Translations under genes and position numbers: made by a program
Shown: positions 24,590 to 36,560 of the stretch, in pieces
Numbering within the stretch: position 1 is the first letter of the stretch
How the letters are laid out: every line of letters starts with the position of its first letter
The notes under the pieces: generated by a model
Seen by the model: only the letters and a program-made list of their open reading frames with translations
What the model was told of the DNA's origin: nothing
The model's database searches: none
DNA from: Gavia stellata
Lineage: Eukaryota; Chordata; Aves; Gaviiformes; Gaviidae
NCBI RefSeq assembly: GCF_030936135.1
Contig: NC_082620.1
Location: 3,596,001-3,660,000 of the forward strand
Length of the DNA: 64,000 nucleotides
Direction of reading: 5' to 3'

Positions 24590-26221
24590 CACGCCCGCGC
24601 CGCCGCCCGGCCACCCGCGCTGGGCGCCGCGCGTGTGCGGCGGAGACGGTCCCCGGCGGTGAGGGGCGCGGTGCGGTGCGGGCGGCGGTGAGGGGCACCG
24701 GGGGGGCCGCGGGCCGGGGACGAGTCACCGGGGAGGCCCCGCGGGCCGGGGCGGCGGTGACCGTCACTGGGGGTCCCCTGGGCGGGCGGCGGGGAACGGC
24801 GGGCTGTGCTGAGGGGGCTCTGCGAGGTCGGGGGCCCTGTTTCGGAGGGAGCGCGGGCTGAGAACCGCCGGCAGGAATACCGGCGGGAGGGCACTGCGTG
24901 TCGGCTGAGGAGCGGCCGGACCGGCGCCCCGCGGGGTACCCAGCGCTCTCCCGAAAGCCGTGGTCTGTCCTTCCGTCTGTCCGGTCGTTAGAGAAACCAG
25001 CGTGTGAAACGGTGAAGGAGCGTTTGGTGACTCTCCTTTCTCTCCTTTGAAGCCGTGGAGCGGGCAGGGCGCAGCGCAAGCTGATGCGGGAGGCCCGCGC
25101 TGGTTATTCTGGGCTGGCGCGGGAGCCCGCGTAATGAGCGCCTCGAAGGTGATGGATTACAGATTGCGTGATATCCCTGCCTCCTTCGCCTCCCTTTTCT
25201 TCTGAAATGTCTTCAGTAAGGGATTGCCAGCTTCCGAAAAGCACCACGAAGGAAGCGCAGGCTTTCTTTTTCCTGATGCCTGCTCCTTCTCGCTTCCCCC
25301 AGCCATCCCTAGTGCTGCCTGGGACGCTGGGGAGGGGGGACGGCTTTTTCTGGAAACTGACCTCACACATACAGGACAGCAAATTCAAATGGATAGATGA
25401 AAGGCTCTTAACTGCAGCAGTGCTCCCATCAGTTACAACAAAACCTGTGAAGCTGAGGGAGTATTGAATGTGTGGTTCTTAGGCCTAACCTTGCGACTGC
25501 GTTTAAGGGTGGGTCTCTTGGGATGCTGTTGCCTCCCTGGGGCCTCAGTTTAAGAGAGGGGGATGTTTAGGTGAGGATGTGAACCTAAGCCTCTAAAAAC
25601 ACAGATTCTTTATGCTACTCTGATACAGATCTTCTGTACAAATTTGAGAGTCACTGCAGCTGGGATGCTAGAGAGATATTTAAGTATCTTAATTCTGTTT
25701 ATTGTAGCAGATCACTAATATTCCAGGGAGTCCTTGTGTGCGATGGTAAGATTCTGATTTAAAAAGAGAGGAGAGTAGCTCCCTATTTTCTGAAGGTCAA
25801 AGTAATTCTTTGTAGGTCTGAAAAACATGGTTTGTTGCAGCTGAAGCAGCTTGAAAATCAGTGACTAAACAACTGATTGGAATGTCTGTGGCTTATCAGA
25901 GGTCTATGTAAGACACCTGTGTTACTGATGGAGCCACAGTGCTCCTGGAGGCATTTAAAGACACGTACAGTTTATGAACAATGGTGCTGCTATTAGTGGT
26001 TAGAGTTTGCATGCATGCAAAGAGTATGGATAAAATAATGAAACAAATTAAAATTTGTAATAGAAAAGTATGTACACTGTAGCTTTAAATATGTAAGGTG
26101 CGTACTCCACTATATAAGGAAAGCTGTTGGAAAGTTGAGCCACAGCATCTGCTGTTTGATTGTTGGCACATGGTATTCAATTTGGCTATCCAATGTGCTG
26201 CCCTTTATAATTGTCACAAAT

Positions 26222-26396
26222 TTCAGGCTCCCCAGGGAAGTGGTCACAGCACCAAGCCTGTCAGAGTTCAAGGGGCATCTGGATGACGCTCTTGATCATA
26301 TGGTTTAGTTTTAGGTAGTCCTGCGAGAAGCGGGGAGTTGGACTCCATGATCCTAATGGGTCCCTTCCAGCTTGAGATATTCCATGATTCTGTGTG
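26222..26396 (+). mobile_element. CR1 LINE fragment (3' end, plus)
   Basis: Contains 'ctccccagggaagtggtcac', 'agagttcaaggggcatctgg', 'gttggactccatgatcctaa', 'gggtcccttccagcttgag' and the tail 'attccatgattctgtg'. This is the standard order of a CR1 3' region, moderately diverged, with 5' truncation. Confidence 0.92.
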
Positions 26397-26448
26397 ACAA
26401 ATTCCGTGTTAATTATGCAGTTGTGCAGGGTTTGATTTCCTTGGGACT

Positions 26449-26465
26449 AGAGAGAGAGAGAGAGA
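26449..26465 (+). repeat. (AG)n dinucleotide microsatellite
   Basis: Eight AG units in MAD2L2 intron 1, shortly after the CR1 fragment. Confidence 0.9.
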
Positions 26466-27174
26466 CACTCTGAAGCTGTTGGTAGTGGACAGCAGATGAG
26501 TACCTGTGTTGTGTAGTGTCAGTGGAAGATGCAGATCCTGTCCTGAACAAGCAATGTTTCATGGTGGTGGTGTGAGAATAAACCCATAAAATTGAGAAGT
26601 TCTGTGTTATAATAGGACATAGGAGTTAGAAAATAAAAGGGACATGTTCTAGTATGTTGCAAGAACATTTGTGTGGCTTTAAAATAGTGTTCCTTGTGCT
26701 ACTAAAAAGTGATTGTCTAAACTTTCCCATGTCTTAGGAATCGTGAATTCCCCAGTCCTAGCAAAATGCATCAAAAAGGGAGAGGGACAGTGAAGAACTG
26801 TGAACTGGTCAGATTTTCACTTTTTTTTATTTAATCAAACCCAATTTAAAAAAGCAGGAATTAAATTATGAGTAATCTATCAATCTGGGATGCGAGCCAG
26901 AACACAGCAATGATGCTGTCTTTGGTTTTTGCACTACTGGTGATTTCTGATGACGTGTTGTTGGTTGTGGAGGGTGCTTAAACCTTTCCCCATGAGCCTT
27001 ATGGATTTGGCGTGGCAGTGTTCCTACGCTTGTGACTAAGCGCGGAGGACAGTTTGTCAGGTCTGAGCTCAGCAGCACTAGAGAAGTGGATGGCTCCATG
27101 AGCTGACTATGTTAATAATATAGGAGCCAGAGGATAAACTTTCTTTTTGTGATTATTTCCAGGTTCTGGGAAAG

Positions 27175-30100
27175 ATGACGACTCTCACACGGCAGGACCT
27201 TAACTTTGGGCAAGGTAATGTGTTGTGCTAAGCTGCAAATTGGTATGCTTGCAAGATTACTGTTGGAGGGTTGCTCTAATCCTAAACTTCCTGCAGCTGA
27301 GAGGAAGCAGGTGAAATTTACGCAGGGAAAAATACCTTAAAACCACCATTCCTGTGATTATAGGGTATTGCCCTGCATGCTCCCCCCTCCTCCCTGCTTC
27401 AGCATCCTTTACTTTTGTTTTTCAGTTGTTGCAGATGTTCTTTCAGAATTTCTGGAAGTGGCTGTTCACCTTATCTTATATGTCAGAGAAGTTTACCCTA
27501 TTGGGATCTTTCAGAAGAGGAAAAAATACAATGTACCTGTCCAGGTAGGAGATCTGCCTGGAAGCTGACAGCCACATGGACAAGCAGAATAGCAGGGATC
27601 AGTCAGCACTCACCAGAACAAACCAAATCACTCCCAGAGTTTGTTTTAATGTGCAAACTCATTTTTGAAGAGAGCTTAGTTCCTGTCAAAAGGGAAAACG
27701 GCCTTGTAGCTGAGGATACAGCAGTACTCATGGAACAAGCAGATCATGGACAACAGTAGTAGAAGGCTTCCCCAGCTATGTGCAGTAAGGTAACATGAAA
27801 ACATGCTTCCTAGGAAGCAGAGATAGTTGGAATATACTATTCCCAATATGCTATTGTGGGTATATATATTCCCAGTATACCACAACTGTGTGGGTGCAGT
27901 GATCTGCCTCAGCTAATTAACCCTTCCATGAAAGAATTACTGGTTTGAACTGGCAACTTAGTGGTGAAAAATTCTACTTGAAGCATGACTGAAGTGCCTT
28001 GTAACGCATTGGTGCTTCTGTTTAAATCTCATTCAGCATTGTTCTGGTTCACATCAGAGCACGGCTCTGACTATTCGCTGTGTTTGCTACAGATGTCCTG
28101 CCACCCGGAGCTGAATCAGTACATCCAGGACACACTGCACTGTGTAAAGCCGCTGCTCGAGAAGGTAAGATTGTATCAGGGACCTGGCCAAAAGTACTGC
28201 ACGGGGTTTTGATAGAAAGTAAGAGAACATAAATACTGTCTTCATTGCAAAATTTATTTACGAGTTTACCATACACAATATACTAGCTGATAAAGTTACT
28301 AACAAAAATAAAAATAACATCCATAACCTTTCCTTGCAGTTAAGGCCCAGCCTTGCTGCTGCTCATTGGCATTTAGTTGCATCTAATACATGCACATGAG
28401 GATATACAGCTATATGTTTTCAGTTACATCATTCTACATGTTAACTTAACATGCTGCTTTTGAATACATTTAAGTTTAAGCACCTGTCTGCCAGAATAGT
28501 TGGAATGCTTTGCTGTAAGCCAGCAAGCAAAGGTAGGTTTGAACTCTAGGTTTTGTGAGAGAAAGGTATGACCATATGTAACATTTCAGGATGTGGGATG
28601 CTGGCAGATTTTACCTTCTCTGCTCTTTACAGGCAACCTCATGCATATTTAGAGAATGGAACTAGGTCCGTTTTACATTGCAGTAGTACAAAGCTGCTAT
28701 ATTTGACCAACAGCCTAAGCGTATCTTAACTTCCTCAGCATTGTCCATTCTTGAGTGATGCAAAGAGATAGCTGACATTTCCTCCTTTGTTCTAAAACAC
28801 TATCTAGAGAAATGTACTATTTAGTGCACTTCATCTCCCTAGGCCTTAGCGATCAGTTTAACATCTAGCAAGAAACAGCTTTGCAAAAGCATTTTTTTTC
28901 TGATGGGTAATACTAATCTGACAGTGCTCAAGCTTTGGGTAACTGCTAGTGCTGTGAGCCCCAACAAATAAGCATACTCCCACTTCCTCAGAAGTATGTG
29001 AAGCATGCTGGGGGCAGAAGACAGCTTATTTTAAGGGATTTTTCCATCTTTGTTCTTGCAGAATGATGTGGAGAAAGTTGTAGTTGTAATCCTGGATAAA
29101 GAGCACCACCCTGTGGAGAGATTTGTCTTTGAGATCACCCAGCCGCCTCTTCTTTCCATTAGGTAAAGTTGCCGTTACTGCTTGCCCACGGCATCCAACA
29201 CCTGCCTCTGCAGAGGTGTTCTGGAAGCAGCTCCAGGCCCCAGTGCTTTGCTGCATGCCAGTAACAACTGCTGTCTCCTCAACAGTTCAGAGTCCCTGCT
29301 GTCCCATGTGGAGCAGTTACTGCGTGCTTTCATCCTGAAGATCAGTGTGTGCGATGCTGTGCTTGACAACAATCCCCCAGGTAAACATGTCCATACAGCC
29401 TAATAGCACGGCATTGCTTGACTTGAGACAACAATAGGTAGTGTCTGGTCCTCTGTTAGCTGTCCCCTGATCTGGAGCCTACCCTTTATGTCTCTCGCAG
29501 GTTGCACCTTCACAGTTCTGGTTCACACACGGGAGGCTGCCACACGGAACATGGAAAAGATCCAGGTGATAAAGGTGAGTGATATCTTTGGCTACCTAAT
29601 TGTGTGTAAGTGACCTGCAGAGCAAAGACTGGAAATGAAAGACTTCTGGCACCTCTAAGGTTAAGGCTGCTAGGTATTTTGAACACGTACGTGTAGCTTT
29701 ACATGATACACGTCACAACTTTGCTTTGAATGTGTTAAAATGGCTTACCATGTGAGGTGACTCAGCACATTCACCACATACCAGCCACAATAGCGCTTCA
29801 GTGCCTGAATTAGATTGTAACAATACTTGCTTCATAATGCCTGCTTAGTCACTTAAGTACTCTGACATACAGAGTAGGTATTTGAATTTAAGTAACAAAA
29901 ATCCATAATCAACCCCTCTCATCCCACATCCACTATGTGTGGATGACTGATTCTTTATAAAAACAGCAAGGAAGACTAAGAGTCAAGTAACTAGTGGGTT
30001 TTGAGTGCACAAATACATTTTATCTTGCAGGAAAGTGTGTGCAGATCACTTTTTAAAGCAAGTGTTTTGGTTTTGTTTTTTTTTTTTTTAAGAATCCTTC

Positions 30101-31069
30101 CTTGGGTACAGGGAAACTTTTTTTTCCCCTGAGTCAAGTTATTTTGGGTGTCTTAAGGCACAATAAATAAAGCTAGTGAAGTATAAAATTGTTTCAAAAG
30201 GGAAGTCTGCTCTGCACTGCTTAGGAATGGAAACTGGTGGTATAGTAGGCCAACCTTTAAGCTTCCAAGGCAGGACAGAAATCTATGCCCTGAGCGTTTT
30301 GGAGTTGCAGTTAAATGCTGGTGTAACAAATAGAACGTGCTAGCTCAGGACAGCTAAGAGTGTATCTCTTAAAGGAGTGAGATGTCACCTTTGGACTAAG
30401 TAAAGTGGGTTAACATTATAGTTTGATGCTATAACTGGAGATAATTATGCTGAGTCTCAGGGCCAAGTGTGCAAGTGTTAAGTTTTGCTGTAATGAAGGA
30501 TCTGAGTTACCTGTTTCTTTCCTCAGCCACTAGATCTCTCATTGACTTAATGCTGACCTAGTACTGCGAAAGAGAGCCTGCTAGCCTCTCTGCAAATAAA
30601 GCACACCTTGTGTTCCTGCCCCTAGGATTTCCCGTGGATCCTCGCTGATGAACAAGACGTGCACATGCACGACCCCCGGCTTATTCCCCTGAAAACTATG
30701 ACATCTGATATCTTAAAGGTGAGCAGAGCATTCTGGCCCAAGAGGTGGCCAAAACTGCATGTAGTTCTAAGCTTTGGCTACTCTGATGCCCGCTCTGCAG
30801 TTTTCTGTAAGGTAACAGTTTTAATATTGCTGAGCAGTATTATTGCTTAGTCTTGCAGATGCCTGTGCCAATAATCAAAACAGGGCAAGACTCCTCATAA
30901 TAAAATAGGAAACCTGGTTATGGGGGAAGGTACAAACTCTTCCTGTTTAGCCTGTTGCAGACCTTTTTTCCCCCCCATTCACCTACCTGCACATCAAACA
31001 GAACTGACGCTTGTTTCTTGCCTCCAGATGCAGCTGTATGTAGAAGAGCGAGCCCACAAAGGCACCTGA
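27175..31069 (+). CDS. MAD2L2: MAD2L2 / REV7 HORMA-domain adaptor
   Basis: REV7 is the HORMA subunit of DNA polymerase zeta (with REV3), part of shieldin in double-strand break repair, and an inhibitor of the anaphase-promoting complex. Eight coding exons: 27175-27214, 27426-27544, 28093-28164, 29062-29162, 29286-29380, 29501-29574, 30626-30718 and 31028-31069. They total 636 bases, 211 aa, equal to human with no indel. The HORMA fold spans nearly the whole protein. Val85, Arg124 (dimer interface), Ala135, Trp171 and Leu186 (partner-peptide contacts) are all kept, and the seatbelt region 153-211 is nearly identical. Differences from human are few and mild, for example Ser for Cys20 and a C-terminal Thr. 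All introns are GT-AG. The ATG at 27175 opens a typical [13 protein letters not shown] start. Confidence 0.98.
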
Positions 31070-31508
31070 TTGCAAGTCTTCCTTGCCTTCAAGTCTCATC
31101 TGATCTTCCAGTGGAATAAGATAAACTCACAAACCACACCTTGATACCCGTTTCTTCAGCTGGCCTTCTGGGTGAATGTAGAGCAGCTGCTGCCTCTTTA
31201 TTTCAAGTGCTCTTACCACTGTATATAGAACTGACTTGCAATGTGGAGCCTGAGCCTGCTCCCATGTACGCTCATGTGGGAGAGTGAGTATAGGTTTTGT
31301 TACAGTGAATCCCTGGGGGCGGAGGCAGGATATAGCCAACTGCAGTATGCAGTCAGGGCTTTGTACGAATCCAGTCCTCACCTTAACAGGGCATCACTAT
31401 TGCACAGTGGTAGTGATATACAGTGATCTGTTGTATGCCCCACTAGAGCAATGGACTCACACTAAGGGTGAGGGAGGCCTTATGTAGTATCTGTCCCAAG
31501 TAGTCTTC

Positions 31509-31514
31509 AATAAA
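31509..31514 (+). other. MAD2L2 poly(A) signal AATAAA
   Basis: First AATAAA after the stop at 31069, giving a 3'UTR of about 460 bases. A T/G-containing stretch follows ('ggctgagttttgtcc'). Confidence 0.75.
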
Positions 31515-31534
31515 TACTGACTTTTACCCCAGTT

Positions 31535-32799
31535 GAACTAGGCTGAGTTTTGTCCAAACCAGCGCCGCCCCCGCCCCCCCATCAAGTGAGGAAGTATTTT
31601 TATTTTGTATGGGAGCTTCTACCACCTTTTCACACCTTTTCTGGAATATCTGTGGGATCTGTCAATTCCTATGAGAGGCTATACAGCCTTGGTCACTTCC
31701 CTTTCCATGGGAGAGCTTTCACCCACGAGTGGCATTAAGCAAGGTGGCATTTGCCTGTCCAGCAAGGACACTTGCCAAATGTCCTGTTCCTAACAGAGAA
31801 CAGATAAGGGAAACACCGTTAATCCTAGACCTATCAAAGGAGATGGAAGACGACCTTTGTATTGGCTCTATGCATACGGGGTAGAAGACGTGGTTCATAG
31901 TATTTGAGCTGAGCTTGTTGGTCAGACAGTTTGATAAGACAGCCAGCTTCCTCCAAGTAAAAAGTGCAAGAATACTATAGATTCAGGTTGTGCACTGCTT
32001 TAACATTTTATATAGGGTTAGACCGTTCAGTACAAACCAAGTATTCCGGTAGTACAAAGGTAGTATGGAAAAAGCCCAGCACAATCAAAAGGCACTTACA
32101 TTGTAAGGTAACCACCTTAAGGGATTCCTTATCTCCTGTTTCTCTAGCTGTTTATTCAAACAATGATGGGCTGTATTCGGACAGGGAAGGCATGTACCAT
32201 TTTGATCATATACACTTACAGAAATGGTAAGGAATTAAGTAGCAGTGACACAGCATTTATGAAAAAGGGTGGACAGTTTCCTTATGCTATGAAAGATCTG
32301 ATGTGAAAGATACATGGTTTTTCTATGTAATTAAACTGAAACAGGAAAATACCATACAAAACAAGTCTCTCTGTAGCACAGCCCTTGAGGACAGCTTTGA
32401 TAATGTGAAATGAAATATTTTATCCTTATCTTTCATAAGTTCCATAAACAAACAAGAAATGGTTTCTATTTAAGACTTGGTGTTTGGCTGTAGCACAAGG
32501 CCATATTAACTAGAAAAGACAGATGTCATATTTAATGGTCCTAGTCTTCCTCCTGCAGAAGGGCACTAGTAATTGCAGTAACATCCACGGTACAGGAGGA
32601 TGAAAGATGAAGACAGAAGTCCTTCCAAAGGGCTAGGCCTGCAGAAGTTCTGCTGTGAAAGAGGAGAACTAGCTGCTTGCATTTGAGATCAGCTGTGCAA
32701 GACAAAGCCAGGACACTCACACAGAGACTAGAGAAATAAGTGCACCTGAGACCACCTGGTTACAGTCCTGAGGTAAAAGCAAACACTTATATTGTGCCT
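31535..32799. other. Convergent 3' ends of MAD2L2 and the FBXO44/6 gene
   Basis: Tail-to-tail interval. The minus-strand F-box gene ends its coding region at 32800, so much of this should be its 3'UTR. Candidate minus-strand signals are ATTAAA at 32536-32531 and AATAAA at 32156-32151; neither has a decisive downstream element. No coding block is seen. Confidence 0.5.
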
Positions 32800-35700
32800 T
32801 CATAACAATGTCAGGGGCCCAATGGTGATGCTGCTGTTGGTCACTCGGATCCCATACCACCCTGCCCAGAATTGGGTGTCTTGGCCTCCATGCTGAAACC
32901 AGATGTAACGAACTCCAGCTGGGTAATTCTGGAAGGTGTGAGAAATCTGGAGAGAAAGAAGAAAATCCCTCTTAATTTGCCTAAATAAACCAGCACAGAC
33001 CTAGAAGCTAGGAGAACTACAGTATGTGAGTCTTGGTCTCAGGAAAAGCTCATTTAAGGTATCGTTCAATGAAAGTGCATTATGCCCCTTTTTGAGGGAC
33101 AGGAAAAAAGCCTCTTATTCAGCTTTCTGCCCTGAAATTCTCTCCAAGTCAAACATAATGTTAAGCTTGATTCTTAGGTATATTTGTCATGTAAGCAAGA
33201 ATGTAATGGGGAATCTACACCGAATCAAACTAGTTAAACACGTTTAGCAGTTTAAGAAAAGTAATGTCTGCAATACTTTAAATGACATCCATGCAGTAGT
33301 TTTAAAACAAAGCTTTTTGATCCAGTAAAACAAGAACTGTGCTCTTGTAACTTGGTTAGACAAAAACTTAAGTGTAAACCAGAAACAATTAAAGACGCTG
33401 GGCTAAAGTAACACAGAAGCCCAGGGGATAGTCTGGAAAACCCTGGGCATCTACAAGCCAAACCTGGCTCTTTCATGGCACTACTGCTTCTTCAGCATTG
33501 TCAACAGCAAGGACAGACTTGTCTTTTGTCTTGAGTAGAGGAGGCTGAAGAGCAGAGAAAGTAGGTCCACTTGGGACTTTTGGCCAGGTAAGACTTACAA
33601 GATTCAAGTGTCACGATACTGATGTAAAGCTACTGCCCACAGGGCTGCCGCTTACCTCTCTCCACACTGCATCGCTCCACTGCTCTATAACGACTGGCTC
33701 GGGGTGGAACTCCTCAAGGACAATGTAGTCTTCAGAAAGCAGCCTCACTGTAAGTTCATAGCGACATCCACAGTCAAATCTGGCAGCATACCTAGAGAGG
33801 CAAGGAGTAATCAAGGAGCAGGGTTGTATATACAGTGTTCAGTTTAGTGTTCAAAAGCAGGTCTCCAAGGGGATCCCTGTCTGCAGAGGAAAAGGAATGC
33901 CATCCCCATAGCTATCACGAAGTTCCAAAACTTCGCAGCTACCCTCCTCATCACAGGATTGCCACCTCCTTACAGCCCACTGAATAAACTTAGATTTAGC
34001 TTATGCTTTATTCAAGAAGTACAACCCCCAAAGGATAAAGAACTAATTTTATAGCACGAAAAGCTTCAGAGGCTTAGCTATCTCTAGGCCAGAAATTCTA
34101 GTTTTCAGTGCATACACTTACCAGTCCTTGACTACAATTTCAGGCCGTTTCTCATCCATCAACTGATTCCAGTATCCTTCTTTCTGCAGGGTAATGAGTT
34201 GAGACTTGAAGCATGGGCTGCAACAGCAATAGAAATATTTACAACTTCACAAAACATGCTTCTTCCCTCTCAACGTCCCCACTTTGCCTGACAGCTGTAC
34301 TCTTGCCAAAAGCCCACCCAGACCTTGAAGGCCCGCAAGGCTGACCTGACTAAGGCATGTCTTTTTCCGTAGCCAGAACTAGACAAGGAAATGAACTGAT
34401 TGATTAGCTTCACTCCCAGATAAAAGGAATAGTTACCTACAAGCTGGATTAAGAGGGACCCCTGCACTTGTATAGCATATATTGGTAGCAGGAAACTACT
34501 GCTTAATGGATGCAAGAGCGTCTAATCCTCTGTTGACAGCTTTTATTGCAAGCTGTTAGCATGACAAATACACCAACCATTCTTAGAGGTTACAGAGCTT
34601 TGACTTTGTCAGGGAGGTGCATCTGATGAGCTTGCCAAACCTCAACCTTTGCCTACCACCTTTGGTAGAAGAGCAGCAGAGATCCCATATAGCTTACCAT
34701 GACTACAAAAAAGTTACAGGAAATTCCTGGTGAGGACAGAGAAATTCAGCAGATACTGTGATTAATTCTCTCAGCAGTACACCTCTCTCTTTAGACTAAC
34801 AGGTATAAAAGGTTAATTAAGCGCCTCCTTTTTCCCCACACATGGGCTAAGGTTCAGTGACCTGCCTCAAGCCTTCTAATCATAGCGCCTTTGCAGACAG
34901 ACAGGAGGAAGCAGGTCTCCCTGCTCTGTGTTACTGGAATCCAGTTCTCACCCGTATGAAGTGACAAAGTATTTGTGTACTTTAGGGTCTGGCATGTCTT
35001 TTCCGTGAGGTCCAGGCAGATCCTCAATCTTCCATTTATTTCCGTCATTATTATCAAGTTTCCAGTGCTTAAAGTTCTCTAAAAGCATAGATATCAAAGA
35101 TGAGTATTAGGACATCACTTCAGTTTCCAGCAATATCTCTGCTTTTGTTGAAGAATCAGCTACAGAAGAATACTAGGAACCTACTTTGAGTTTTCAGATA
35201 CACTGTATTGTTCCTACAGCTGGAAGTGACTCCTGTCTTTATGTTGTCATTGGCTGTCAGCAGCTAGGACAATAGGTAGCAACTTTCTGACCACATCAGA
35301 AACTCATCATCAGTAATAAAGGAGAATTACTGTAGTCATACTAGTTGAGTCTTTGACAACACAAATTCTCCAGCTGCCCAAATGTTTAATCCCAATACCT
35401 GATACTTGCATTACCATATTACACTTGCTGTGCAAATTAACCATCACTGACCGCAGTGCTGGGGCCTTAAGTGACTCCAGAGACTTTTCTGGTCGCAACC
35501 GCAGACACGTATTTACCAATATTGTATCTGCCCTCGGTAGTTTTATTGCAGATGTTTACTTGTGGATCCATCGGTAGCTGGACAGTCCCACACCACCAGC
35601 AGTACTTGAGTAACGCAGGACACTGACTCACTCTGACTGGTAGGAAACTCCTAGCTCTCTACCATAAATAATTAAACCAACCTTCAGCACAGGGGTTTTT

Positions 35701-35940
35701 GATTAAGTTTCTCTTCAAGTTGCAGAGCATATAGAAGATCTTCCAGTCAGAGACGCTTCTGTCCCAATTCGGGATATAAAACCCCTCGCGCTGGCACTTG
35801 CGTTTCCATAGGGTGGTCAGATCCACCACGTACCGCCACTGCGTGCAGACCCGTCTGCAGGCGCAGATCAGGTCCCGGGCTGGCAGCAGCGAAAGCAGCT
35901 CCACCAGGACGTCCTCGGGGAGGTCGCAAATGGTTGTCAT
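32800..35940 (-). CDS. FBXO6: F-box only protein 44/6 type, FBA-domain SCF subunit
   Basis: Substrate receptor of an SCF ubiquitin ligase in the FBA family, which recognises N-glycoproteins (FBXO6) or related targets. Five coding exons on the minus strand: 35682-35940, 34952-35078, 34122-34217, 33656-33791 and 32800-32946, 765 bases, 254 aa, all in phase. The F-box is at residues 5-50 (LPEDVLVELLSLLPARDL...). The linker NLIKNPCAE precedes the FBA domain (about 70-250), with KYFVTSYG, EGYW, VVKDW, and FWAGWYG near the end. The C-terminus (SSITIGPLTLL) is short, like human FBXO44, and lacks the longer FBXO6 tail. Mammals have FBXO44 and FBXO6 side by side in this slot; only one gene is present here, so it may be orthologous to both, and the symbol is a choice. 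An acceptor at 36001 suggests a non-coding first exon in the CpG island. Confidence 0.9.
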
Positions 35941-36560
35941 CACAGCCCCACAGCCTCGGTGACGGGCTGCAGGGCTACGCGGCGGAAAATCCCCGGGCAC
36001 CTACAGCACAGAGCTTCAGGAAACAAGCAGAGTTTCTACCGGTTACTAACAGAACCGCACGGCAAACCGCCGGCCCCAGGCTGCCGGGCCGCGGCCCCGA
36101 CGAGCAGCGGGGCAGCGCGCCCCCCCGCCGCCGCCCCCCGCCCCGGCCCCGGCCCCACCTGCGCTCCGCCCGTCTGCGCCCTCCGGACACGGATGTGAGG
36201 CGGCCGCGGCCCTTCCGCAGCGGGCGGAGCGCAGGGCGGGCAGCCGCGGAAGGAGGCGGCGCCGCGGCCTCCCCGCCCCGCGGACCCTGCCCTTTATCAG
36301 GGCGGCCCGGCCCCGGCCCGCCCGCCACGGAGCCGCCGCCGCCCGCCCAGCAGCGCCGAAGGTAGGAGCGCGCGGCCCCTCCGGCCGGACCCGGCCCTGC
36401 CGGGAGGGCTGCGGGGACGGGGCGGGGCGGGCCGCCCGCCGCGGGGCACTGCGCCCTGGCCCCGCGGGTTTCTCTCTCCCAGGCTGTCTCGGCTGGGCAG
36501 CCGCGGAGGGAAGGCACGGGGGAGCGAGGGGCGGGGGGGCAGACAGGGAACCAGCGTGCG
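35830..36560. promoter_or_regulatory. CpG island: head-to-head FBXO44/6 and FBXO2 promoter
   Basis: CpG-dense sequence between two divergent F-box genes. On the minus strand a donor CAG|GTGGGG (exon end 36159) pairs with the acceptor at 36001, giving an F-box 44/6 non-coding exon. On the plus strand the donor GAAG|GTAGGAGC (exon end 36361) can pair with the strong acceptor at 37990-37991, giving an FBXO2 non-coding exon 1. The two inferred first exons are within about 200 bases, so one island would drive both genes. Confidence 0.7.

Larger units (their letters stand above)
23200..24960. promoter_or_regulatory. Large CpG island: head-to-head DRAXIN/MAD2L2 promoter
   Basis: About 1.7 kb of dense CpG sequence between the DRAXIN coding exons (minus) and MAD2L2 (plus), which are divergent genes as in human. 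Candidate DRAXIN non-coding exon 1 donors on the minus strand are CAG|GTGAGC (exon end 24263) and ACAG|GTAGGC (exon end 23799). A candidate MAD2L2 exon 1 donor on the plus strand is GGCG|GTGAGG (exon end 24658). A palindromic CRE and long G runs lie between. Long open frames across the island on both strands (up to 684 codons) are GC artefacts. Start sites themselves cannot be fixed by eye. Confidence 0.75.
24659..27174 (+). other. MAD2L2 intron 1 (inferred) and start of exon 2
   Basis: Runs from the CpG island to the exon with the MAD2L2 ATG. It holds a CR1 fragment (26222-26396) and an AG microsatellite (26449-26465). The acceptor is TGATTATTTCCAG just before 27163, so about 12 untranslated bases precede the ATG. 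Confidence 0.6.

Noticed and set aside
23025-25079. 684-codon open frame on the minus strand across the CpG island, with others overlapping on both strands
   Set aside because: The frame begins at a TTG and is dominated by Pro, Arg, Ala and Gly from GC-rich DNA. Equally long frames overlap on the other strand, no family is recognisable, and it covers the DRAXIN/MAD2L2 promoter.
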